From positions 496,001-560,000 of the forward strand of contig JAFCMP010000501.1 of the NCBI GenBank assembly GCA_017506865.1: a DNA stretch of 64,000 bases, given 5' to 3'. The stretch is from Tribonema minus (lineage: Eukaryota; Sar; Xanthophyceae; Tribonematales; Tribonemataceae). Under the pieces are notes generated by a model. That model ran no database searches. It was not told the DNA's origin and worked only from the letters and a program-made list of their open reading frames with translations. A program made the translations under genes and the position numbers. Positions within the stretch are counted from its first letter, which is position 1; every line of letters starts with the position of its first letter. Shown in pieces: positions 1 through 12,800 of this stretch.

Positions 1-715
1 CACTCGTGTGCGGCGTAGGCGGTTGTGCGGTGGTTGTCCCGCTAGTGTTCTTTGCTCGGGCTGGGGCGCGCAGCAGCTCTCGTTTTGTGCGTATCAATAT
101 ATGTATGACTGCAATGCTCGATGAGTGTAGCACCTGAGCAACAGCGCGCAAACGCTGCCCCGGCCCCTCAGTCATGCTGACGCCACACTACTTCCTGTAG
201 CATCCAGACACGTGTCATGTAGCGCTGGCGCCTACTCTGATATTACCCCTGACACTGGGACCAAACACAAACCTCAGCGTACGTGCAGCAAAATGGTGAA
301 TGGAATGGCTCCTTCAGCGTTGTTTTTGCGTCGGGTGGGCATCAAATGAAAGTAGTGGCTGTTCCCCCATGCGGGACATACGGCCTTTTGACAATTTTTT
401 TTGTCGTCTGTGACGCTCCATGGAATTCACTGTGCCTTATGGCCACACCCTGCCGAAACCAACACACAAAAGCCTCCTGCATCTTGGTTTCATGAAACCC
501 GCTACCAGTACCATCCGATTCTCCCTTTCAACGGCTATTCTGTGCAATTACTGGCCCTTTCCCGCATGTGATACTAATTGGGATACAGTGATGCCAAGTT
601 CATTCTATCACCCTGTGCCTTTGCCGACTGCAGTCCACTTGTGCCGCTGGTATGCAGACAACATTAACCCTATCTCTCTTTGTACTGCTGATACTGAGCA
701 CTGATACATGCTGAG
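1..715. other. No gene resolved at left edge (probable ABCG intron)
   Basis: No convincing exon was found here. The first recognisable coding exon begins at about 716 in mid-gene. This stretch is therefore most simply intron sequence of the ABCG transporter, whose ATP-binding half must lie left of the window. The short open frames here have no family resemblance and no good flanking splice sites. Confidence 0.4.
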
Positions 716-3700
716 CCGTGTTGCCGCTGCCTGGTCTCCTGCGCGCCCTCCGCAGCTCCGTGGTCTTCTACTGGCGCAACCCGACCGTGTACTGGCTGCG
801 CCTCATTGAGCTCATCATGGTGGCGGTCTACGGTACGTATGCTGTGTTCTGTGTTCACAGTAGTTCTCGGGTGCCTTACACACAATTACTGGTGTGCCGC
901 GCACTGCGCTGCTTCAGCACTATCAGCTCGGTATCGTTTTGCTGGTGGTGTTGAAGCATGCCCCCCTCCCCTTGCGAGCGGAGATCATCATTTGCGTGAG
1001 CGGGTGGAGTTGAGTAGCAAAAGCACAGAGTGACATTTGTGACAGCCTTGCAAGCTGCAGCTTACAAGCTTGTCGCTGTGCAGAGTCAGAGGTAGTCATC
1101 GAGGTGAATACAGCAGCAAAAGATTAATGCAAGTCAAGGGGTGAACCCACCAAGCATGTAACTTTCATCCTGCTCCAACATCGTTGCTGAGTGAATGCGT
1201 TGATTGATCCGGCTGTTGATTCAGCGCTGTCAATGGGTACGTGTGATCATTGGAGGTTTCTGATTGCATTATGGCTGCTGTTCACACCCTGCCTTCCCTG
1301 ATTGAAGCTGACCACCCCCCCCCCCCCCCCCCCCCCTCGCCCACCGCCAAAATCTCAGGGGCTTTGCCCCCTGGGCTTTGATTGCCAGCACACAAATGTA
1401 TACCTGCTCATGCACTTCTGCCCCCCATGAATGCCCCACATTGCACATTGTGCAGTTGGAACGATCTACCCGCGCCTGGACACCACAACGGACAACATCA
1501 GCCAGATCTCCGGCGCCGCATTCTTCAACACATGGTGAGCGTCCCAAGTGCATACTTCAACTGTTTCAAGTGAAGTATCTGCAATTCTTGGGGCAAATCC
1601 GCATGTGTTGATGGACTTGTTGAGCGTACAAGCTTGAGGGAGGGCAAGTCACATAAATCCGTCGCGATGTGTGGGGCCTGTTTCATGCAGCGACGCACAT
1701 AACAACACCCAGCAACATGTCGCTCTCGTGGCGGCGGCAAGTTTCACACAGAAGACTTCAACTGGGGCCTTCACAGTGCAGAGATGTGCGCATGAGTATG
1801 TAGAGTACACGTTTGTACTCATACGTCACATGATACTGAAGTACCATCCACCTTGAAGCAGGTGGTGTTTACACTGCGAAACATTTTGTCCATTCTTTTT
1901 GCCTGCAGGTGCGTGCTCTTTGCGGTGGTGGCGGCCACGTCGTCCTTTGACCTATTTTTTGAGGCATGTGGTATTTACACTGCGATGCGTTTTGACAATG
2001 TCTTCTCGCTTGCAGGTGCGTGCTGTTTGCAGTGGTGGCGGCCACGCCGTCGTTTGTGGTGGAGCGCCGCACGGCCCTGCAGGAGATGCTCAACGGAGCG
2101 TACACGGCGCCCATGTACTGCCTGAGTGAGTACCTTGCACCAAAGTCTTACTCTTGCTGCTGTTGTTTGTGCTGAAGTGGACATGCAGCATTGCTCAACG
2201 GCTATTTGCGGTGTGCCTTGCTGAAGGGGGTGTGGTGACGAAGGTGGTCTGCTGGTGCAGGTAGCACCGCTGCTTCGTATTGCAGACGGCTTGCTGGGAG
2301 GGTTGCCGAAGTACCTGCTGTCTTGGCTGCATGTACGGCAGCACATGTGCTGAGCAGCGTTGTGTACAGCTTGATGAAACTCGATACATGTCTGTACTGG
2401 GGAGTGCTCGATAGTGTGACAACGCAAGCGGTCGCGGCAGGTATACTGCTAGTCACATCATGCTCTCTTGCGGCCAGTGCACTTCTGGGTAGGCTACATT
2501 CTGAAAGCACTGCCAGATTGGGCGTGACCTTGGGATCTCAAGTAAGTATAGACGTACAATTTGAGCCCCTCCAACTATGCGGATGACCGCCACTTTCTGC
2601 ATGGGCAGTTGCGGGCACCACACCTCAATAAAGGGAATTTATCAGCTCACCCTCTGTTGTACTGCAAGCTCTTGCGCTGTGAATCTCTGAAACCCTAGGT
2701 ACGGGCAGTCCGGCTCTGTGCATCGCTGACTGACAATAGCAACATCCTCATTGTTGTCAGGAACTTCTTGCGCAAGGCTGTGGGCCTCAGCATTGTGCAT
2801 CGGCACTCGCTCAATTTATGGACCACGCATCGAAGAGCATGGGCAGCGAGCTCACGATTTACGTCGCGACTGTTGAGCGTGCAGGCCAGTTCTGCGCATC
2901 GCTGCCCTACACGGCCGTCACAGCGATCATCTACCAGGCCATCTTCCACTGGATCGTGGGCTTCAACCCGGCGTTCGGCTCGTACGTGTACGCAGTGCTC
3001 ATCACCGTGGCCCTGCTCCTCATGATGGAGGGCATCATGCTGACAGTGGTGGAGGTGCTGAAGAATGCCATGATGGCCACGACGTTCAGTATGGTGATCC
3101 TCGGCATGCTCTTCCTCTTCCCAGGTGAGTTTTTGCTCAGAGACTCTCCCGTCATGTTACTTCAAGGTGTTTAGCATTTAGAGTTGTGCACCAAATACTC
3201 TCTGATCAGATTTGACCAGCTGTCGTTGTAGTCAGTCCGAAGCCTGATGGCACTGCAAAGAGGGGGCGTTGACATCCATTCTTTGCTGATAGCTATAAAC
3301 CCGTCTTGACATCTGCACAGTACGCTGCGAGCAAGCAAGGCACCTACTTCAACTTCAACAGCATATGGGTCCGTATGTCTTCTTCTTCAAGTCATCAATA
3401 CTTACAGTGGAGCCACGTGTAGTTACCACAACTGCTCAGCTCGCAACTTTGTGCTCTCATCTCAATGACACTACTACTGGCGTTGTATCTGTGCCGCTTT
3501 TTGCAGGCTTCTTTGTGAAGACGGAGGACCTGATTCCAGTTGTGCGGGTGAGAAAAGTGTGCAAGAGATACGTTTGCGTACGCTGATCTGGAGTCAGCCC
3601 GATTTTGAGCATGCATACTAGTCAACAACCGGTCGAGACAGCAACTCAGAGCATGGCACTTTGCACTGCACTTGATGACTGGCCATTGGTCTTGCTAGCT

Positions 3701-4681
3701 ACTTCTATGTGCTTTTCCCAGCCTGCCATTCCGCCTGTCCTAGAAGTTTAGAGTTGGGGACTCTGTCCCGCACATCACAAAATGGTTTGATTTTCCAACG
3801 CAAATGATTCGAGTTCTGCTACATATATAGCGTCAGCTGGGTTGGATGCATATTCGCACAAGCGCGCCCGACTGCGCGTGGCAGCACACATGGATGACTC
3901 AAAACGCCACCACAAACTATTGAACTTCACTGTTCTGTCTTTTCTGCCCGCCGCAGTGGATCAGTTACATCATGCCCACGCGCTACAGCTTTGGTGGGTA
4001 TTTGTACAATATATTCCACGGTCAAAATTTCGAAGTCTCTGGCGCCCCCCCCGGCTTTCCCCCCGTGAGCGGCGATTTCATACTGCAGAACGCATTCGGC
4101 CAGTCGCCCAACAGGGACAAGTGGGCTGATTTTGGGGCAGTGCTCGGCTACGTGGCGCTCTTCAGGTATGCGAAATCAACCGCTGGCTGTCTCATACGGT
4201 GTGAATGCAGATAGCGCTGGGGCGCAATTCCACAGCAAGGGTTAGAGTTAGCTGATTCCAGCCCAACTGTTGCACAGGAACTGAGCCAATGCAGAATGGA
4301 GATGGTTCAAACATTTGGCGCCTCTGCTCGTAGGACGCACTGCACTGTACGAGTAACTGCCGTCGAATCAAGGTAAATTTCAGGCTGTTGGCGCTGCAGA
4401 TGATTTTCATGCAGCAGTTCAGCAACCACTGCTTGCTCTTCCAGATACTCTGCACTCGTTCTCAAAGATTACTTCTGTTGACGTCTACTTGGGACAAATG
4501 CTCATGGCGGGTGCCAGCAGCAAAAATTCTGTCAAGTCTGATCATTCTCCATGTGTGTGCCCTGCGAATCAATGCCCCTTGCAGGCTGTGTCACCTGGCC
4601 ATCGTCATGGTCACCGTGCACCCGTACACCAAGAAAACAATCGCAACCGGGAGCACCATTGCCCCGGCCGGCGCTGCTTAG
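716..4681 (+). CDS. ABCG (White/PDR-type) transporter, C-terminal membrane domain (5' partial)
   Basis: This is the membrane-domain half of an ABC subfamily G exporter, which normally moves lipids, sterols or hydrophobic compounds across a membrane. Exons read in one consistent phase: 716-832, 1456-1534, 2016-2125, 2885-3124, 3507-3547, 3957-4165 and 4585-4681 (TAG). Family landmarks appear in order: the WRNP motif before the first helix, GAAFF in the second exon, VVERRTALQEM as the ER...E element, ASLPYTAVTAIIY for the LP...Y motif, then several hydrophobic helices, GFFV with a short lumenal stretch, and WISYIMPTRYSFGGY near the end. About 297 codons are visible. The nucleotide-binding domain is outside the window, so half versus full transporter cannot be told. 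The intron before the third exon carries a decoy copy of that exon's 5' edge. The start of the first listed exon is the least certain border. Confidence 0.88.
1313..1336. repeat. Poly-C tract in ABCG intron
   Basis: An almost uninterrupted run of more than 20 C follows ACCA and precedes TCGCCC. It lies in the intron before the exon at 1456. Similar C or G runs occur at 10907-10933, 23797-23818 and 26369-26390. Confidence 0.85.
1864..2060 (+). repeat. Tandem copy of ABCG exon 5' edge (2 units, ~107 bp)
   Basis: The intron end and first ~40 nt of the exon starting at 2016 are preceded by a diverged copy with a second polypyrimidine-CTGCAG acceptor at 1908/1909. Both units begin with a TTTACACTGCGA-like string and run through the acceptor into GTGCGTGCT and the GGCGGCCACG segment. 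The offset between acceptors is 107 bp, so use of the upstream acceptor would shift the frame. Confidence 0.85.
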
Positions 4682-5958
4682 GCCAACAGGCCTCTGACTG
4701 AAATGCGCCCACACACCAACGGACCAGTCAGCTGCAGCCGCGTTGCTCAGCACAGCGGAGCAGCTTGGCTGAGCATGCCGTTATTGCGGCTCCAATGCGC
4801 CTGTTGCACTACGTTCAGCGACGCTGTCACAAGCGTATACCTATGTAGAGGTTGTGCCGCAAAAGAAGGCGTGATGCACGGCCTCAGTAATTGGTAGCTG
4901 TGGGACGCGGGTTTCGATGGGACGCGTATCCATTGTGGTGGTTTCTCCGTTTCTGGCAGGCAAATGGTGCCTTCGTTTCAAGTGTGTTTCACACTAGCCG
5001 CGGGCAGGGTTACAAAGTCAATGGCCACTGGCACGTGCACCATTTTACTTGCGGGGTGCTTTCTGCAGTGCCCCCTTTTCCACTGTTGGATACATGTGGG
5101 AAAAATGCGATGCTGCTTGCATCGTCAATGGGCCTCAGGTAGTTGGTTTGCCACAGATGAAGCGGTCATCAGTTGAGAACGTAAGTCATGGCAACCACTG
5201 GATGGCTACTGGTGACAGCATGCAAGCAAAATGCGACCCATAGCACCGCAATCCACAAATCACTGTCCAACGATGTGCATTTCATGCCTTCACGAAGCCG
5301 TTGTCAACCGACATTTTCAAACTGTGGCTGTTGCCAGACGTTGGCTCAGCCTTCAGTGGCAAGGTTCAGCGGGCGCACTATAACTGTACTCCTTCGGGTC
5401 ACGAAGAATATGACACTGAGGAAAATGATGCATTGGATCAGGCTGACATGCAGTGCAAACATCATGTTCAGTTGATTCAAGAGGTGTTGCTCAGACAGCT
5501 CATCGCGCAAAGGGGAGGATCTAATGCACAGCATGACAAAGAGCGGCACGTATTACAGCGAGTACGATCTCAGATGCAAAGTGGCATCTTCAGAACTACC
5601 ATCAACTGCCTATTTGAGAAATTTTTCATGAGACAATCGCCTGCTGTTGCGAACAGGGGGGGGGGGGAGCTCGAACTTTGCTCTGCACCAAGCGGGCGTC
5701 AGGGCCGGTGATTGCACCGGTACACCCTCAGCTAGCCCGGGGTCAATTGGCCATGGGGGTACGCGCAGTGCTTGGGGCGCGCTCTCCAGGCACACAGGGC
5801 ACTAAGTGGGCGCCAAAACACAGCCAAACAGCACACACCATCAACGGCGGCGCGTCAACTTCTAAGGCGCTGTCAGACAGGATCACTCTAGCGCTGCACT
5901 GCGAAGCACATCATGTTGCGATAGCACACAGGCTATAGGCGGACTGCGCTAGGTCAAG
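4682..5958. other. Intergenic, ABCG 3' end to PLP-enzyme start
   Basis: About 1.3 kb between the ABCG stop and the next start. It contains a G-run near 5657-5667 and several short open frames without family resemblance. It presumably holds the ABCG 3' UTR and the promoter of the next gene. No recognisable TATA box or other clear element was found. Confidence 0.5.
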
Positions 5959-8461
5959 ATGCCAGGGCACACCATGCACACCACTGTGCTGGCGGTCCTG
6001 GTGCTGGCATATGTTTGCTGTGCAGCGCTGTTCCCCCAGCAGCAGCAATGCTTGCCAAGCAGCACGTTGCTCAAGATGCTACTGAAGAGTTCCATGGCGT
6101 CTGATACCGCCAAGCAACATGAGTACGGCAGACTAACGGTGGCTGCGAAAGCTGTAGCCTCCAGCGTACAAGATCAGATGGTCACACAGTCCCCGGTTGA
6201 CACTTTTACCATTAGGGGACGCACTGTCCTGGTGAAGAGGGACGATAAGATGCGGCTGAAGGGCAGCGGCATCAGCGGCAATAAGGCTCGTAAGCTCTAC
6301 ACTTTCAATGCCACCCCTGCGGATCAGCTTCCTGATTTGGTCGTCAGCCACGGTGGCGCCCAGAGCAATGCGATGCTGGCTCTGGCAGCAGTGGCCACCA
6401 GCAAGGGGAAGCGGTTTAGGTACTACACCAAGGCGGTGGGGCGCTGGCTGCGCCGCACACCGAGGTGAGCATCATGCGCATTCACAGTGGCAATCAAGCT
6501 CCGCTTCTACTTGGCGACACCACCAGTCTACGCCACACTGCAACTTACTATGCTGGCACTTCTGTGTGCACTCGCTGATTCACTCACTGACCGATGCTGC
6601 CATGTACCACTCTCTTTGCATGCAGCGGCAACTTTGCACGCGCAATGGCGCTCAACACAGAGATCATCGAGGTACACGCAGAAGACTACGCCTCCGCATT
6701 TGGGGGGTCAGATGGACCCCCCCGAGCACCCTCCCCAGACATCTGTCCAGAGGGGGCCATGTGGGTACCGCAGGGGGGGGCTTGCGCCGATGCGGAGGCG
6801 GGATTGAAGATGCTCGCTGACGAGATCGCTGAGTACTGGGGGCAGCACTCGGGGGAGCGGGAGGGGCGCGAGAAAGAGCTGGTGGTAGTGGTGCCGGCGG
6901 GAACAGGCAAGTGAAGACTTGAATCGTGCTAGCGCGCGCATGATCACTGCGTTCAAAATGTGTTGTTGTGGTGGTGGTGGCGGTGGTGGTGGTGGTGGTG
7001 GTGCCCGCGGGCACAGGCAAGTTGTGCTTGCGCGCGCATGATTGCAGGTTTCAAAAAGTGTCGTGGTGGTGGTGGTGTGTGGTACTGCCTGCGAGAAGAG
7101 GCGAGTGTATTGCGCGCATGAGCGCTGCTCAAAGTGCGGCTGCGTGAGGAAGTTGTTGTCGCTGTGGTGACCAGCAGCAATGAGTGACTCACAATTTACA
7201 GCGGCAGTGAGTGACTCATGAGTTGCCCGTGGTCATGAGACCATCAGTTGCACTCATGAGGCTGTGCCTTTTCACCGCTGTGACAATGAGGCATGCATAT
7301 AGCATGTGTCACACGTGGAATGAGGCGTACGTGCACAACACGGCACTCCTTGAACTCCCCTACTTGTCTGCGTGTGGAGCGTTGCACTGGTACGTACTGC
7401 AACAGACCTTGCTCTTGTACGTGATTCCGACCATACTGCGTCAGCGACAAAGTTCTGAGAAAAGCGTCCGCAAGTGCCTCCATGCGTGTAAAGTTTGAGT
7501 CAGCATGCACCCGGCTGCAAGCAGCCATCCCTGCACACATCACAGCTCGTGTGCCAAAGCTCGCAAGCAAGAGTTTTGCGGGCGCACCTTGCTCCATGCC
7601 TACGTTACTTTGGCAAGAATGTTCTTCGCAAATGAGGCCATCAAGCCCGTTTGCATACATGTGGAGCACTGTGCGAGGCATGCCTCAGGCTCAACACATG
7701 ACCATTGACTACACTGCACAAGGCATGAGTTGCGCTCCAACAAACGCTGCGCAGCGTGCAATGCACACGCAGCCAGTGCAGCCAGAGCCTCCGAGGCCCA
7801 CCTGACTGCACCACGCAACGCTACAAGAAAACGCGACACTGCATCACCCCCTACCTACAACTTCTCACGCCCTGCCCTCCCCCCGATCCCTCGCCCCGCA
7901 GGCACGACGGCGGCGTTCCTCAACCGCCACCTGCGCCCGCACGGCAACATCTCCGTTGCCACCGTGCCCTGCGTCGGCGGCGCGGACTACCTCTCGCGGC
8001 AGATGCGCAGAGTCCTAGGGGCGCCGCTCGAGCCGCTGCCGGAGATCCTCGACGGCGCGTCAGCGCTCAGTAGCAGCACTGCAGCAGCGCTCAACACCGG
8101 CAAGCGCGGTGCGCCATCATCGCTCAGGAAGCGCAGCGGCACGCCCGTGTTCGGCGCGCCGCGCGCAGAGCTCCTGGCCGTGTGGCAGGAGCTCAAGGAC
8201 CTGGGCCTGTTTGTAGACTTGCTCTATGCGGCACGCGCGTGGGAGGTCCTGTTTGAGACGTGGGCTGCGGACACCAGCCCTAGCGCGGGGGCTGACGCGG
8301 AGGGTGGGGGGGAGGGGGGGGACGAGGGGGCCCCCCGGGGGGCGCGGTTATTGGAGGGGCGGACCCTCATGTATGTGCACTGCGGGGGGCTGGAGGGGGT
8401 CAGCAGCCAACTCACAAGGTACCGGCACCTGGGGCTGCTGGAGGCGGACGCGGTGCAATGA
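5959..8461 (+). CDS. PLP-dependent ACC deaminase / D-cysteine desulfhydrase family protein
   Basis: Fold-type II pyridoxal-phosphate enzyme. Relatives deaminate 1-aminocyclopropane-1-carboxylate or desulfhydrate D-cysteine, giving ammonia plus a keto acid. Exons are 5959-6464, 6626-6906 and 7902-8461 (TGA), for 448 residues. The PLP lysine sits in SGNKARKLY, followed by SHGGAQSNAMLALA and, across the first junction, SGNFARAM. The phosphate-binding turn is PAGTGTTAAF at the second junction, then VGGADYLSRQM. The N-terminus (MHTTVLAVLVLAYVCCAALF) is hydrophobic and looks like a signal or transit peptide, so the protein probably enters the secretory pathway or an organelle. It is longer than typical relatives because of Gly/Pro- and acid-rich inserts in exons 2 and 3. 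Intron 2 has a GC donor (ACAG|GCAAGT). Substrate cannot be decided from sequence. Confidence 0.88.
6881..7135 (+). repeat. Three-unit tandem array of exon 2 3' edge with GC donor
   Basis: The last ~25 nt of exon 2, its GC donor and ~55 nt of intron are repeated about 110 bp apart. Unit 1 (6881-6962) contains the real junction at 6906/6907. Unit 2 (about 6991-7060) repeats a GTGCC..GGG.ACAG|GCAAGT junction at 7016/7017. Unit 3 (about 7079-7135) is more degraded. Each unit shares a GCGCGCATGA segment downstream. A (GGT)n microsatellite at 6966-7001 separates units 1 and 2. Confidence 0.85.
6966..7001. repeat. (GGT)n trinucleotide microsatellite
   Basis: About twelve GGT triplets with one GGC interruption lie inside intron 2 of the PLP-enzyme gene, between two copies of the duplicated splice junction. 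Confidence 0.9.
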
Positions 8462-9837
8462 CGAGCAATTATGAGGTTGCAGTTGAAGTTGAAGGACACG
8501 GGAAGAAGCACGCTTATTGCGCGCAGAACAAGCCGCACGATGCGCCAGGAGCATTGGCGAAGGCTGCTGTGACACCCTCGTCGAGCAGCAGTGCTGTTGC
8601 AGCCAGTGGCAGCGGCTTGTGACAAAGTCTGCTTGCTTACATCCAAGTCTGACGTGGTCAGCTGATTCAAGTCGATGTGGCCAGCATTTCATGGCCAGCG
8701 CAGATGGCTGGTGCACACGATGGGCTCATGCGCAATTTGCAGCCAAGTTCCACACCCGCCGTGGCTGATGTAAAAATTGAACCTGGCGTCTCTTGTGCAT
8801 ATGCACAAGTGATAGGGGTACAATGTGTTGCTCCCCTCTCTCATGTGCCATTACCGGCACATAGCTGGTGCACATACAAAAGTCATCAGATGCATGCCAT
8901 TGCCTGTCGCGCATGCCAAGTGTGTGATCACGCACGCTGCAAATAATAACTTTGTTTATCGGGTACGCTGCAAGCCTTGCTGCTACGCCCTTGTTTTATG
9001 CTGATGGCTTGTGTGCTCAAGGGCGAAGGCGCTAATAAATGTTGCATGCGCAGTGTCATACCTAAGTAGAGTGCAAGGTATTCTGAGCGCATGCCAGCGT
9101 TAATGCTACTGGTTGTGCAATGCAGTGCACTTAACCCGCGACTTGAGAGGACACTGGTGTTGCCTCCAATATGTTGCCCACGGCCTTCGCAAGCTAGAGT
9201 CTTCAGCTTTTGGCCAAGCTATCCCCTGCATTATCTGTTCCACTGCATCTTCAAATGCCAGCCAGTGTGCTATGCTGAGCTAGAACTAGTCACTGCACAA
9301 GGTGCTGAGACATATAGCATGCGCTGCGCTTGCTTCACTGCTGATATGCTCCAGCCAACCCCAAACCTCAAAGTACAGCATGAGAATCGTTAGCAGCTGA
9401 TCGACACAGGAAAAGACAAGCCATGTGAACATTATGACACGTCAGCGACATGTGGCGCTGCGTTGAGCTTCGTGCATTTGTAGGCATGTACCGCAAGTCA
9501 TTTCCTCATGTGCACACATTGGCAGTGAGTGCACTCATATGTACTACTTCTGACAATGTCACACAGCAGCATGACTGTGTCTGCCTCATTGAAGCAACTG
9601 ACGCTGTGGACCGGGCATAGTCCTGAATCGTGGCTGCTGGGGCAAGTCATACTACCAGTTTGAAGTGAAGTACGCAATGCGTGATGTGAACAGCTTGCAA
9701 CTGCAGCACCATCTGACTGAAGCCACGTGCCACCGCCGCTACAGCGCCACTGCCGTCAACAACTTCAAAACCCTGTTTTCACCCTCTGTGCGCCCTCTCC
9801 GAGCAGCCGCACCACACAGCAGCACCCAGCGCACTGC
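8462..9837. other. Convergent intergenic region
   Basis: About 1.4 kb between the stop codons of two converging genes. It should contain both 3' UTRs. No extra gene, tRNA or clear repeat was recognised. A TTGAAGTTGAAGG string at about 8484-8496 belongs to the widespread ACTTCAA motif family. Confidence 0.5.
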
Positions 9838-12800
9838 TCAGTAGCCATTGCGGCGGCGGTGGTATGAATTGTACGTGCTGGTGTCGCGCTGCATGGACAG
9901 CCCCGCAACAGCGGCTATGTTGGTGTAGCCCTCCTCTCCAATGCGCGCCGCTGCGCTGCCCGCTGCGTCCTGCCAAGGCTGCCTGCACGCGTACAACAAG
10001 AGGTCGCAGCACAACTTCAACATTCAACTGCAGGCATCGTTGAGGCGTGCCAGGTCCGCACCAATCCGCATGAAACTTGCAGGCGGGGTGAGGTCCTGTG
10101 CAGAAGGTATGCATTGTATGTGCAGGTAGTGTACCTTTCTAGTCAACTTTCGTGATCTGCACCATGACGCCTCAAGCAGCAAATGTTTGGGCTCGCTGCA
10201 GCCAAGGCCACCGGGGCTCCACCTGTGCTCATCGCCACTGGATGCGCCCGCTGTGCAACGGCCGCTTTGCTTCATAACACATTACAAAACTCAAGCAAGC
10301 AACCTTTGAGCAGGTGAACCGAGCACTCCGCGCCACGAGGCATGACACATGCACCACAGGCACTTCAACAACAGCGGCGTGCAGATTCACAACACAAAAC
10401 ATCTGACAGTGCCCAAGAGACTCTCGCCGTAACTTGCCTGCAGTAGGGGCACGAGATCTGGCGTCCCATGCGCGACTCCGCCATCGCCCAGGCACCCTGA
10501 CACTCCTTGTGCAGGCTCTTGCCACAGCCGCCGTTGCAGCAGACCAGCGGGCGGCCCGGAACGGCGCTGCCAGGCTCCGGCAGCAGGCCCTCAAAGCAGA
10601 TGGGGCCTGCAGGGGCGGTTGCGGAGGGCGTGAATGGGAGCAAAGAGGCACGAGGCAGCGCTCGTATGAAAATACCGTAAAACGGGACAGAGGGGAACGC
10701 CAGTCATCGTGCTCGTGTCCTGCCAGCAGCGAGTTGTTGGCGCTCACCGCAGGCAGTTGCCATGCATACATTTCCATATGCATAGACTACGAGCCATGGG
10801 CCGGTGCAAGCTTAGGCCCAGCAGCAGGGCGCGAATGCAATCCAGTAAGTCCCAGTCCAGTAAAGCCGAAAACAACTCTGCCAGCACCCGTTTCGCCGTC
10901 ACATACCCCCCCCCCCCGCCCCCCCCCCCCCCCTCTTCTGCATGAGTCAGCGCTCATAGAAACAAACAATAATCATCGATGTGCTAACATTATCGCTGCG
11001 ACAAACCGGCCAGCGGCCCGTGCTGAATGCAACAGGATCAGTCGATTGTGATATTTGTGCTCCAGGCGGCCAGGCACGACCCCTGAGGTTTGTCATCAAG
11101 CAAGCAAAATGTGTAATCTCCACGGGCACTGCAGCATGCAACATCGCGCCATGAGTCTTGTCTTGAGTTGTGCCAACACACCGCCATAAGTACTCAATGC
11201 GACAGTTGCAGATGTGAATGTGGACCCACATTCATCATCGGCTTCAATAGCGCGCCCGCCCTTCTGCTCCTCCTCTGCGGCTTCGCCGTCTGCCACCTTG
11301 CCGCTCAGCTTTTCAAACTCCTTGCGCACCTACGCGTCGCCATGCAGATGACAGTAAGATGCTTGTTGACGCTAAAACTTGGTAAAGTGTGATGATAATT
11401 TGTGCGCAGTGCGCAGGCGCAAGCGTGCAGAGAAATGAATGGCATGAAATTGTAATGACTATGCGTGCACCTTGGCCTACTCCTACTCGCTGTGATGACC
11501 AGCTTGTATGCAATGCTTACATCGAGGGGGGGGGCAGCACGAGGAGCATGAGCCCCTGAACGTGGGACATGGTCACAATATTCACGATCATACGGACTCC
11601 TTACATACATGACTGCAGACTCGAACATCGGCATCCTTGGGGGAATGAGCACAGGAATATCTTTAACGCACAAGCTACGACAAGACAGTTGCCGCAGGCA
11701 GGCATACAACTACTTTTCAACTGCCATTGGGCAGGCCCTGGCAATCTGCTGTTCTGAGGCTGGCAGTTGGGCACTGTTCAGTGCGGTGGAATGAGCACAC
11801 GTGGGAGGTGTAGACCAAACTCTAGGGTTGCTGAATGTGGAGGCTAACTACTGTACTGAGAATCGGGGTATATAGACTTTCACTCGGTCGTGCGACAGCC
11901 GATGCAGAGGTCCATGCTGAAAGGCAAATGGCAGAATGACGCATCACCTGGAGCCATCTCATGTACTACGCGCAGTTGCCATGGACACACCATGCACGCA
12001 TGACGTTTACATACGCTTCAGATACCTAAAGCAAAAAGGCGTCACACACGCAACGCCGACAACATTGCACAGGCTCATGGTCCCACAACAACTGGAACAA
12101 ATTATGAACCACCTCAAATTGCTGAATTGATGTATCAAAAACGCACCCTTTGGTTGGCCAGGACGTCAGCAGCGGAAGGCGGCGCGTTTTCGAATATCTG
12201 CATGGACACAAACAAGCAGCAGTCAATTTGAGACTCAGCACCCATCCTTTCCGGTGAGTCTCGGGGACAGGCAGCAGAATGAGCTCTATAATCCTTTAAT
12301 TAGTTTCCAGCATCCTCAACAGCAACTGCTTCTGATGGCTTCATAAATTGCCTCAACGTCTGCATAACGTATGGACGGTCCTGGCGTGTATTTCAGAGTA
12401 AAGCACTGATGCAGACCTGCAGGCGAATACAATTCTTTGCACAGGCACGAAACATCAAATTACATTACATTCACTGCAGGTTGTATAAGATCTGCTTGCG
12501 TGCAGGTCACAGGAGCCTGCAGCAGCACCTCGCTGACATCTCTTGGAGTAACAGCGGTAGAGACGGCGGTTGAGCATGCAAGCAGCGCAGCCATAACTGC
12601 TAACTGCTGAGTCGTGAAAACATGATATGAGACGTTTCTAAGAGAGTACTTCAAGGCCATTGAGCGGTTGCATGTACGCACAGCATGTATGTGTGCGCAA
12701 CGGCAGAGTGCGAGTTTCATCTGCGCTGTCACAGAACAGACTCTTCTGACCGACGCTCACATGCGTCTTGACCTTCTCATGGCTGACTGCTTTGGCTGCA

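Noticed and set aside
283..495. Short plus-strand open frame as a gene
   Set aside because: No family resemblance and a non-ATG start; it lies in what must be intron of the ABCG gene.
3320..3368. Possible extra ABCG exon reading GTYFNFNS after CACAG
   Set aside because: The flanking exons join directly in phase (CCA G|GC TTC giving PGFF) and match the family without it; the text is another ACTTCAACTTCAA motif.
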